Assembly (NCBI RefSeq): GCF_001042635.1
Contig: NZ_AP012331.1
Span: forward strand, 2,728,001-2,792,000
Source of the DNA: Bifidobacterium scardovii JCM 12489 = DSM 13734
GTDB taxonomy: Bacteria > Actinomycetota > Actinomycetes > Actinomycetales > Bifidobacteriaceae
Reading direction: 5' to 3'
Length of the DNA: 64,000 nt
The position numbers were made by a program, and so were the translations under genes. Under the pieces are notes generated by a model. It did not search any database and had not been told where the DNA came from. It saw only the letters and a program-made list of their open reading frames with translations. Shown here one piece after another: positions 43,591-50,658 of this stretch (positions are counted from its first letter, which is position 1; every line of letters begins with the position of its first letter).

Positions 43591-44145
43591 TCACGCTTTT
43601 CCGGTTACGAAGATACCGCCTTGGTCGGGCGTTTCGCCGCAATTTCTCACGGCGTGCAGCAATTCGTTGAGCCAGAATCCCTGATTGAGGCCCGGCAGCG
43701 GCTTGGTGGTGCCCCATACGTGCAGGTAGTACTCGTGGTCCTTGTCCGGCGGCTGCGGGCCGTTGTAGCGCATGATGACCGCCGGGTCGGTGCCGCGCCC
43801 CACGAACTTGGAGGCCGAGGAGTTGCGTCCCTGCACGGTTTCGGGGATCATCGCCGGCAGGGTGCGGGAGAAGTCCGGCGGGATGGCCAGCGCGTGCGAA
43901 TCGTTGAAGTCGTACATCAGCGCGTCGACGGGCAGATTGGCCACGGACCAGTGGATCCATTCGAAGCCGCACACGGGGATGGAGTCGGGATCGACGAACT
44001 CCCAGTGCAGGTAGCGCACCGCGGGGTCGAGATCGTCGATGTAGAACGGGAAGGAGACGATGGGCGTGCCGTCAATGCGGTTCTCGGGCGGCGCTGCCTT
44101 GGCGAACGCATCGGGCACAACGGTGAAATCAGCTGTAATTCTCAT
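43591..44145 (-). CDS. PEBP/YbhB-YbcL family protein
   Basis: A 184-residue cytoplasmic protein of the phosphatidylethanolamine-binding superfamily: LHWEFVDPDS, FEWIHWSVANLPVD and YNGPQPPDKDHEYYLHVWGT (the P-P-D/H-Y-x-h-h motif of the ligand site). The bacterial function is poorly defined; suggested roles include kinase inhibition. No strong SD (GGCAT) precedes the ATG at 44145. The pair of long hairpins at 44309-44417 lies upstream, between it and ptsI. Confidence 0.88.
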   Translation of the reverse strand: MRITADFTVVPDAFAKAAPPENRIDGTPIVSFPFYIDDLDPAVRYLHWEFVDPDSIPVCGFEWIHWSVANLPVDALMYDFNDSHALAIPPDFSRTLPAMIPETVQGRNSSASKFVGRGTDPAVIMRYNGPQPPDKDHEYYLHVWGTTKPLPGLNQGFWLNELLHAVRNCGETPDQGGIFVTGKA

Positions 44146-44308
44146 ATGCCCAGTATCGCGCATCGCACTGACTAGGGGCGCGGTGCCGGGCCGGCGGTGT
44201 CGCGCCCGGCGGGCGGACCGGCGAAGACCGGGTGTCGGGGCAGCTCCCGGTTTCCTCCCGATCGCCGACCGGCTCCTCGGACATTCTCTACGCGCATTGC
44301 CCTCCGAA

Positions 44309-44417
44309 CGTAGAGAGGGGTTGGTTAACAAGCGTTAACCAACCCCTCTCTACGCCGGAAGCCCGTTTTGCGTAGAGGGAGGTTGGTTAACTCGCGTTAA
44401 CCAACCTCCCTCTACGC
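44309..44417. repeat. Twin long hairpins, sequence variants of each other
   Basis: Hairpin 1 (44309-44354): a 21-bp perfect stem beginning CGTAGAGAGGGGTTGG with AAGC loop. Hairpin 2 (44370-44417): a 22-bp perfect stem beginning GCGTAGAGGGAGGTTGG with TCGC loop. The two differ in the middle of the stem, and both arms carry the matching change. Both end in GTTAAC next to the loop. They lie 36 bp after the ptsI stop and may terminate it, but no U-tract follows. Confidence 0.9.
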
Positions 44418-44453
44418 ACCGCACCGGGGAAACCGCCGAAACCTTGCCCGGCC

Positions 44454-46103
44454 TTACTCGGCGGGGTTGTAGAAGTCGCCGTTGAGGGCCTTGGCGGCCT
44501 TCTCCCGGGTCTCCTCCAGCGTCCAGTTGGCGAGTTCGGCGCGCACGTCGTCAAGGGCGACCGGGGTCATCGACAGCGAGTTGACACCGATGCCGGCGAG
44601 CACGACGGCCAAATCCGGGTCGGCCGCGGCCTCGCCGCACACGCCGACCGGCATGCCGTGGGCGTTGCCCGCGTCGGCGATCAGCTTGATCGCGCGCAGC
44701 ACGGCCGGGTGCCATGCGGTCTGGTAGTTGGCGACCGAACCGAGCGTGCGGTCGGCGGCCAGCGTGTACTGGGTCAGGTCGTTGGTGCCGATCGACACGA
44801 AGTCGGCGACCTCGGCCACCTTGTCGGCCATGAGGGCGATGGACGGCACCTCGGCCATCACGCCGACCTTCTTCAGGCCGAAGGACTTGCCGAGCTTGAC
44901 GAAGTAGGCGGCCTCGTGCTCGTCGGCGACCATCGGGGCCATGACCCACAGGTCGGCCTCGGTCTGGGCATCGGCGGCGGCGAGCGCCTTGAGCTGGCCC
45001 TCCAGCACGCTCATGTGCGCCTTCAGGGTGCGCAGGCCGCGCAGGCCGAGGGCCGGATTCGGTTCGTCCTCGGGGGTCAGGAACGGCAGCGGCTTGTCCG
45101 CGCCGGCGTCCAGCATGCGGATCACGACCTTCTTGCCGGGGAAGCGCGAGAGCAGCTCGGCGTAGGCCTTGGTCTGCTCCTCGACGCTCGGCGGCTCGGA
45201 GTTGCCGATGAAGAGGAATTCGGAGCGGAACAGGCCGACGCCTTCGGCGCCGTATTCGAGGGCCGGGTCGGCGTCGGCGGGCTTGCCGACGTTCGCGAGC
45301 AGCGGAATATGGGTGCCGTCCTTGAGCGAGCCGGGCTTGCCGCGCAGCTCCTTGGCCTTGGCGGCGTGCGCCTTGGCGGCCTCGGCCGCGGCGATCTCGT
45401 CGGCGCTCGGATCGGCGATGACGACGCCCTTGGCCGCGTCGACCACCACGTCGGTGCCGTTGGCCAGCCCCTCGGCTTCGGCGGCGGAGACGACCGCGAC
45501 GATGCCGCGGGCGCGGGCCAGGATCGCGGTGTGCGAGGTCGGACCGCCCTGCGAGGTGACGATGGCGAGGGTGCGCTCGAGGTCCAGGCCGGCGGTGTCG
45601 GCGGGAGACAGATCCTCGGCCACGAGCACGAACGGGGTGTCGGACACCGGCACGCCTGGAGCGGGCACGCCCATGAGGTCGGCGATCACGCGCTGACCGA
45701 CGTCGTGCAGGTCGGCGGCGCGCTCGGCCTGATAGCCGCCGATCGCCTTGAACATCTCCTCGACGGCGCCAAAGCCCTCCAGCACGGCGCGTTCGGCGGT
45801 CTTGCCCTGGTTGATGAGGCCCTTGATGCTCTCGGCGAGCGAAGGGTCGGAGGCGAACATGGCGATGGCCTGCAGGATCGGGGCGGCCTGCTTGGCACCC
45901 TCGTCGCCATTGGCGGCCTCTTCGGCGCGGCGGTTGAGATCGGCGTTCACCACGTCCAGCGACTTGACGACACGCTCGATTTCGGATTCGGCGGACACGG
46001 CTTCGGCGCGGGGCGCGTCGGACGGCTCCTCCAGCGGCGGCGCCATGCGAATGACCGGGCCGAACGCCACGCCACGACCGATGCCAACACCCTTGATTTC
46101 CAT
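44454..46103 (-). CDS. ptsI: PTS enzyme I (phosphoenolpyruvate-protein phosphotransferase)
   Basis: A 549-residue enzyme that moves phosphate from PEP to HPr in the cytoplasm. The phospho-His lies in SQGGPTSHTAILA (His191). The HPr-binding helices are at about 25-145. The C-terminal PEP barrel includes FRSEFLFIGNSEPPS, DAGADKPLPF and the Cys in VGVCGEAAADPD. Divergent to ptsH; the two genes share a 247-bp control region. Length is slightly below the 570 typical of E. coli. Confidence 0.95.
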   Translation of the reverse strand: MEIKGVGIGRGVAFGPVIRMAPPLEEPSDAPRAEAVSAESEIERVVKSLDVVNADLNRRAEEAANGDEGAKQAAPILQAIAMFASDPSLAESIKGLINQGKTAERAVLEGFGAVEEMFKAIGGYQAERAADLHDVGQRVIADLMGVPAPGVPVSDTPFVLVAEDLSPADTAGLDLERTLAIVTSQGGPTSHTAILARARGIVAVVSAAEAEGLANGTDVVVDAAKGVVIADPSADEIAAAEAAKAHAAKAKELRGKPGSLKDGTHIPLLANVGKPADADPALEYGAEGVGLFRSEFLFIGNSEPPSVEEQTKAYAELLSRFPGKKVVIRMLDAGADKPLPFLTPEDEPNPALGLRGLRTLKAHMSVLEGQLKALAAADAQTEADLWVMAPMVADEHEAAYFVKLGKSFGLKKVGVMAEVPSIALMADKVAEVADFVSIGTNDLTQYTLAADRTLGSVANYQTAWHPAVLRAIKLIADAGNAHGMPVGVCGEAAADPDLAVVLAGIGVNSLSMTPVALDDVRAELANWTLEETREKAAKALNGDFYNPAE

Positions 46104-46251
46104 GTGATCTCCTTATGTTGCGGCTGCCCGCCTGATGGTGCCGGACAGCCCGCCAGCGGACCGTCCGTTCTCAATGACCCACCTACTTCATCGCCGGTAA
46201 ATCATTTTCTGTTTGAAGCTAGTATACACGAAAGAAAGCGCAACGCAACAC

Positions 46252-46293
46252 CAGTAAACGTTTTCTGAAAAGTCGTCAGCTTCGTGTTATACT
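46252..46293. promoter_or_regulatory. LacI-type operator and ptsH promoter
   Basis: The dyad CAGTAAACGTTTTCTG (46252-46267, central CG, 14 of 16 bases symmetric) overlaps the -35 region. An extended -10, TGTTATACT, ends at 46293, 57 bp before the ptsH ATG. On the other strand TATACT (46226-46221) could serve ptsI. The regulator at 46811 is the natural candidate to bind here. Confidence 0.6.
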
Positions 46294-46350
46294 CGGTGAC
46301 GTAAGCGGTCGTGAATCAGACCACATCACTGACGCAAAGGAGTGTCCCCT

Positions 46351-46611
46351 ATGGTTACCCGCACCACCACCATCAACGATCCCGTCGGCATCCACGCCCG
46401 CCCGGCCGCGCAGTTCGCGCAGGCCGTCGCCGCCTCCGGCTGCACGGTCACCATCGCCAAGCAGGGCGGCAACCCGGTCCCCGCCGGCTCGATCCTGTCC
46501 ATCATGGGCCTGGGCATCAAGCAGGGCGACACCGTCGAGCTGACCATCGAGGGCGACAACGCCGAGACCGTGGCCGACTCCCTGATCGCCACCCTCACCG
46601 CGGCCGAGTAA
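46351..46611 (+). CDS. ptsH: PTS phosphocarrier protein HPr
   Basis: An 86-residue HPr. The active-site His15 is in DPVGIHARPAAQFAQ. The region around residues 46-54 (GSILSIMGLGI) corresponds to the regulatory-serine loop. It accepts phosphate from enzyme I and passes it to EIIA domains. ATG at 46351 nine bases after AAAGGAG. Followed by a terminator and then a LacI regulator in the same direction. Confidence 0.96.
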   Translation: MVTRTTTINDPVGIHARPAAQFAQAVAASGCTVTIAKQGGNPVPAGSILSIMGLGIKQGDTVELTIEGDNAETVADSLIATLTAAE

Positions 46612-46641
46612 GCACCGCGCCTTCCGCTTTCTTATCCTGTG

Positions 46642-46680
46642 ACGGCCGCCCGCAGTATCCGGGCGGCCGTATTCTGTTTT
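46642..46680 (+). terminator. Terminator after ptsH
   Basis: Stem ACGGCCGCCCG / CGGGCGGCCGT with a 7-base loop, followed by ATTCTGTTTT. Confidence 0.85.
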
Positions 46681-46810
46681 CAGGGGCAGGTTCAGGGGGC
46701 AAATCGAGCACCCACACCCCGATACGCCCCGAAGCGCCCCGACACACCTCGACACCCGAGACGACGACGGCCGAGACGACGGCCCCGGCACGAGCAACGA
46801 AGGAGACAGC

Positions 46811-47866
46811 ATGCCAGCCAAACCCATGGCGACGCCAGCGGCGGGGACATCGTCCGCCTCCATCACGAACGTCGCCGCCCTGGCCAACGTCTCCACGGCG
46901 ACCGTGTCGCGTGTGCTGTCCGGCAAGCGCGCCAAGGACGACGACATCGCGCGCCGCGTGCGCGCCGCCGCATCCGCGCTCAACTATTCGGTCAACTATG
47001 CGGCCAGCGCCCTGCGCAGCGACGTGACCAACACCATCGGCCTGATCATCCCCTCGGCCACCGAATCGCTCAGCGCCCAGCTGCTCGACGAGCTCGAACA
47101 GCTCGTCGACGTGGAATCGCAGCAGCTGCTGCTCGGCATCGGGCGCGATCAGGCCACGCAGACCGAACGCATGGAGTCGCTGATGGCCCGCAACGTCGAC
47201 GGGCTGATCATCATCGCCGCCTCCGGGGCCGATCTGGCCGCCCCTCTCGAACGCTTCGCGCAGCAGACGCCGATCGTGCAGGTCGGCGGGCGGCAGCGCT
47301 CGTTCCGCACCTCGATGGTGAGCATCGACGAAAACGCCGCGATGGAGATGACCGTGCGGCATCTGGTGTCGTCCGGCGTGCGGTCGGTCGCCTATCTCGC
47401 CGGCAAGGAGGTGTCGTTCGAGTCGGCGGAGCTGTTCGCGATGTTCCACACGCAGATGCGGTCGTATTCGCTGGCCACCGCCAACGACTGGAACCAGTTC
47501 GGCGAACGCACCGTGCAGCGCGGGTTCCATTGCGCGATGCGGCTGTTCGGCTATGGCCGCGAGGAGATCACCGACGATTTCCGGGCCCGGCCCGACGCGC
47601 TGATCTGCTGCGACGACACCGTGGCGTTCGGCGCGATGATCGCGCTCGACACGATCGGCCTGCGCATCCCGCAGGACGTGAGGATCGTCGGCTACGGCGA
47701 TTCGCCGCTGGCCGCGACGACGATGCCGCAGCTAACCTCGCTGCGCCCGCCGGTCGGCCAGATCGCCGCCGAGGCGCGGCGCCTGATCGCGGCCGGGCCG
47801 GCATCCCCCGCCCACATCACGCTGCCGCCGCAGCTCGTCGTCCGCGGCTCGACCACCGTCGGCTAG
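46811..47866 (+). CDS. LacI-family transcriptional regulator next to ptsH
   Basis: A 351-residue regulator. The HTH at about 18-65 (SITNVAALANVSTATVSRVL) and hinge (NYAASALRSDVTNTIGLIIP) are followed by the effector domain (VDGLIIIAASGADLAAPLE, FGAMIALDTIGLRIPQDVR). Its location behind ptsH and the AAACGTTT dyad between ptsH and ptsI suggest control of the general PTS genes. The TAG stop is inside the terminal CTAG of the family A element that follows. RBS AAGGAGAC. Confidence 0.9.
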   Translation: MPAKPMATPAAGTSSASITNVAALANVSTATVSRVLSGKRAKDDDIARRVRAAASALNYSVNYAASALRSDVTNTIGLIIPSATESLSAQLLDELEQLVDVESQQLLLGIGRDQATQTERMESLMARNVDGLIIIAASGADLAAPLERFAQQTPIVQVGGRQRSFRTSMVSIDENAAMEMTVRHLVSSGVRSVAYLAGKEVSFESAELFAMFHTQMRSYSLATANDWNQFGERTVQRGFHCAMRLFGYGREEITDDFRARPDALICCDDTVAFGAMIALDTIGLRIPQDVRIVGYGDSPLAATTMPQLTSLRPPVGQIAAEARRLIAAGPASPAHITLPPQLVVRGSTTVG

Positions 47867-48136
47867 TATCCCGCGCCGTTAATTCGTTTAGTAATTCCAG
47901 CCCCCTCGCTGAGGGGAGCACACGCATACCGGCTGGATCTAGGCGTTCTCGGAAATCCTCCACTCAGGCCGCTGCACGGCCAGCTCGACCGCAATCAAGG
48001 ACGGCCTTACGGCCGCAGTCTTATCCGCTCACTGTCGTTCGCCTTCGCCTACAAACGCCTCCGGCGTTTGCTTCACGGCGCAGCCTCAGAGAGGGGAGCC
48101 AGACATTGCTGACGAATTAATGACGCAGGATACTAG
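47863..48136. repeat. Family A element, full-length copy (274 bp)
   Basis: Bounded by CTAGTATCCCGCGCCGTTAA and TTAATGACGCAGGATACTAG. The interior includes the GGACGGCCTTACGGCCGCAG block and CAAACGCCTCCGGCGTTTG (perfect dyad arms CAAACGCC/GGCGTTTG). No significant ORF and no transposase. The left CTAG supplies the stop codon of the LacI gene; the right end lies 18 bp before the holB stop. Confidence 0.88.
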
Positions 48137-48154
48137 CTTCTCGGCCGGGAGTCG

Positions 48155-49333
48155 TCAGCCGGGGATCAGCGCGCAGAACAGCGCTTCGAAGACGAGCAGC
48201 GGATTGCCGTTGCCGGCGAGGCGCTTGCGTGCGATGGCGACATCGTCCAGCCGCCGCACGGTGTCCGACCGGCTCAGCCGCACCGACAACTCGGTGATGG
48301 CCGTGCGGTTTTCCAAATTGATCAGGCCGACCGCGTCCTCGGCGTTGTTCTGCAGCACCGCCACGTCGCGGTAGACGCTGGAGACGGAGTTCAGCGCGCG
48401 GTCGAGCACGTCGCGGCTGCGGCGGGTCGCCTGCCGCTTGAGCTCGTCCTTCTTGGCGATCTGATTGTAGGCGCCGCGCAGTTTCGGCGGGATGCGGTCA
48501 TGCTCCCCCAGGCCGTTGATGCGGCGGAACTCGTCCTCGGAGGCCTTCGCCTGCTGTTCCACGTCGCTTTCGGCCTGCGCCTTGGCGTTGTCGATGAGGT
48601 CGCCGGCGAGGATCACCGCGTCGGAGGCGCGTCCCAACCCCAGCACGCCGACCACGAGATCGTCACGGTCGGACATGACCTTCTCGTCGGTGGCGTACAG
48701 GCGGGCCACGCCGATATGCCCCTCGGCGAGGCGTGCGGCACGGGCCGCCACATGCTCGCTGAACCGTTTGTCCTCGGGCAGCGTTGGGTTCACGGTGCTT
48801 GTCAGGAACGCGGCAACGGCCTGGTTGGAGGGCACGGCGAGGTTCACGATCCGCGTGCGCGAGCGGATCGTGGGCAGCACGTCCTGCGCGCTGGGCGCGC
48901 ACAACAGCCAGATCGTGTGCTCGCTCGGCTCCTCGATCTCCTTGAGCAGCACGTTCGTGGTGCGCTCGAGCATGCGGTCCACGTCCTCGATGATGATGAC
49001 GCGCCACGGCGCGGTGCTGGGCATCTGCTCGCTGATGCCGATCAGCTCGCGCACCTCGTCGATGCTGATGGTCACCTTGTTCGTGGCGAGGACGGTCACA
49101 TCAGGGTGAGTGCCGGCAAGGATCTGCTGGCGGGCCTTGTCGGGCTCGTCGGCCAGGCCATGGTCCGGGGTGTCGAGCGCCGCCGCGAACGCACGGGCGA
49201 CGTTCGAGCGCCCCGATCCGGGAGGCCCGCAGATCAGCCATGACTGGGCGATGGCCTTCGGGTCGCCCGCGACGATCGCCTTCAGCTGCTCCACGACCGC
49301 CTGCTGGCCGACAATCGCATCCCATACGCTCAT
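48155..49333 (-). CDS. holB: DNA polymerase III subunit delta'
   Basis: A 392-residue clamp-loader subunit. The AAA+ P-loop is [20 protein letters not shown] (32-51), the Walker B-like stretch [20 protein letters not shown], the sensor region [20 protein letters not shown]. It loads the beta clamp together with DnaX and HolA. The ATG overlaps the tmk stop by four bases (ATGA), a common holB-tmk coupling. The 3' end lies close to a family A element. Confidence 0.9.
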   Translation of the reverse strand: MSVWDAIVGQQAVVEQLKAIVAGDPKAIAQSWLICGPPGSGRSNVARAFAAALDTPDHGLADEPDKARQQILAGTHPDVTVLATNKVTISIDEVRELIGISEQMPSTAPWRVIIIEDVDRMLERTTNVLLKEIEEPSEHTIWLLCAPSAQDVLPTIRSRTRIVNLAVPSNQAVAAFLTSTVNPTLPEDKRFSEHVAARAARLAEGHIGVARLYATDEKVMSDRDDLVVGVLGLGRASDAVILAGDLIDNAKAQAESDVEQQAKASEDEFRRINGLGEHDRIPPKLRGAYNQIAKKDELKRQATRRSRDVLDRALNSVSSVYRDVAVLQNNAEDAVGLINLENRTAITELSVRLSRSDTVRRLDDVAIARKRLAGNGNPLLVFEALFCALIPG

Positions 49334-50058
49334 CGGGCACCACCCTGGCCGCCGTCCACGCCGGCTTTGCCGGCCGGCGCCGTCGCGTCTGCGGCCTGCG
49401 GCAGCACGCCATCGATGTCGTGCAGAATGCTCGCCCACACCGATTCGATCGGCCGGGCGGCATCGATCACGCAAAAACGGCCCGGCTCCGCCGCGGCCAA
49501 GTCGAGGAAGGCCTGGCGGGTGCGCGTCTGGAACCCGTCGCCGGCCGATTCCATGCGGTCGGCGCTGTGCCGCAACCGGGCGTGGGAGGCGGACGGATCC
49601 ATGTCAAGCAGGTAGGTGCGGTCGGGCAGCAGCCGGTCGGTCGCCCACAGGCTCAGGTTCCGGATGTCGGCGGCTGTCAGCTCCCTGCCACCCGACTGAT
49701 AGGCGAGCGACGAATCGAGGTAGCGGTCGGTGATGACCACCGCACCGCGGTCAAGCGCCGGGCGAATCACCTCGGCCACATGCTGTGCACGATCGGCGGC
49801 GAACAGCAGCGCCTCGGCGCGCGGGGCGATATCGGCGGCCGAGTTTCCGGCATCTGCGGAAGTGCCGGCAACGGCGGAGCCGGCGGCGACGCCGTGCAGC
49901 AACATGCGCCGGATCGCCTTGCCCAGCGCGGTGCCGCCGGGCTCGCGGGTCACGACCACTTCATAACCCCGCGAAGCCAAGTAATCGCGCAGTTTCTCGA
50001 CCTGCGTGGTCTTGCCAACGCCGTCGACGCCCTCAAACGAAACAAACAGTCCGGTCAT
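49330..50058 (-). CDS. tmk: Thymidylate kinase
   Basis: A 242-residue kinase making dTDP from dTMP. P-loop [12 protein letters not shown] (8-19), the DR motif in [19 protein letters not shown], and TREPGGT. It is about 30 residues longer than usual because of an Ala/Ser/Gly-rich insert after RRMLLHG ([20 protein letters not shown]) and a Gly-rich tail. The start at 50058 (MTGLF) has AAGGTGGAGG before it; a Met nine codons upstream is possible. Coupled to holB. Confidence 0.93.
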   Translation of the reverse strand: MTGLFVSFEGVDGVGKTTQVEKLRDYLASRGYEVVVTREPGGTALGKAIRRMLLHGVAAGSAVAGTSADAGNSAADIAPRAEALLFAADRAQHVAEVIRPALDRGAVVITDRYLDSSLAYQSGGRELTAADIRNLSLWATDRLLPDRTYLLDMDPSASHARLRHSADRMESAGDGFQTRTRQAFLDLAAAEPGRFCVIDAARPIESVWASILHDIDGVLPQAADATAPAGKAGVDGGQGGAR

Positions 50059-50189
50059 GCCCTCCACCTTAACGGCATCCGCCAACAGGGCGGCCGCCCT
50101 GCCGGCGAGATGCAGCGCGAGCTCGCGGTGTCGGCCCGGCCTCCGCCGTTCAATGCCTGAGGTTCATCTGCCGCAATGCGGCGTACCCT

Positions 50190-50297
50190 CGAGTTGTCGG
50201 TGCGTCGGTCTCAAGACCAGCCATGATATAACCATTTATCAGGACGAATCGCCGCGTTGCAACCGGTTCCACTACTCACCCACGCACCGACAACTCG
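50190..50297. repeat. Family C 108-bp inverted-repeat element, copy 3
   Basis: Termini CGAGTTGTCGGTGC and GCACCGACAACTCG; internal GTTGCAACCGGTTCCACTAC. Same length as the copies at 642 and 13918. Confidence 0.88.
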
Positions 50298-50454
50298 CAT
50301 CTTCGCATCATCCGCGACTCAATGCACGCCGTATCGGGGCACGTTGCCCAGTCAAGTCTCGCCCGAAGAGCAATCCCAGGACGCCCACCAAGCAAAAATA
50401 TCCATCTACAGACGGAAACGAGTCTCCGAGCGATCAAGCAAACCGACCCCAAGC

Positions 50455-50637
50455 CTGGCTCCCCTCCCTGAGGGGAGCTGGCCGCGAAGCGGACTGAGGG
50501 GAGCACACCGCAAGCGCCCAATCCGCAATCAAGAACGGCCTCGCAGCCACGGCCTTGTCCACTCACTGCCGTCCGCCTTCGTCTACAAGCGCCTCCGGCG
50601 GTTGCTTCACGGCTGAGCCGTGAAGCAACCGCCGGAG
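50455..50637. repeat. Family A interior without terminal repeats, ending in a perfect 21-bp stem-loop
   Basis: It starts with the core CTGGCTCCCCTCCCTGAGGG and GCCGCGAAGCGG. It ends in a stem-loop (50593-50637) with arms CTCCGGCGGTTGCTTCACGGC and the exact inverse around TGA, next to AAAAAA. The stem-loop lies 21 bp after the topA stop and may serve as its terminator. The outer CTAG ends are missing. Confidence 0.7.
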
Positions 50638-50658
50638 AAAAAAGATACAGGCCCACAC

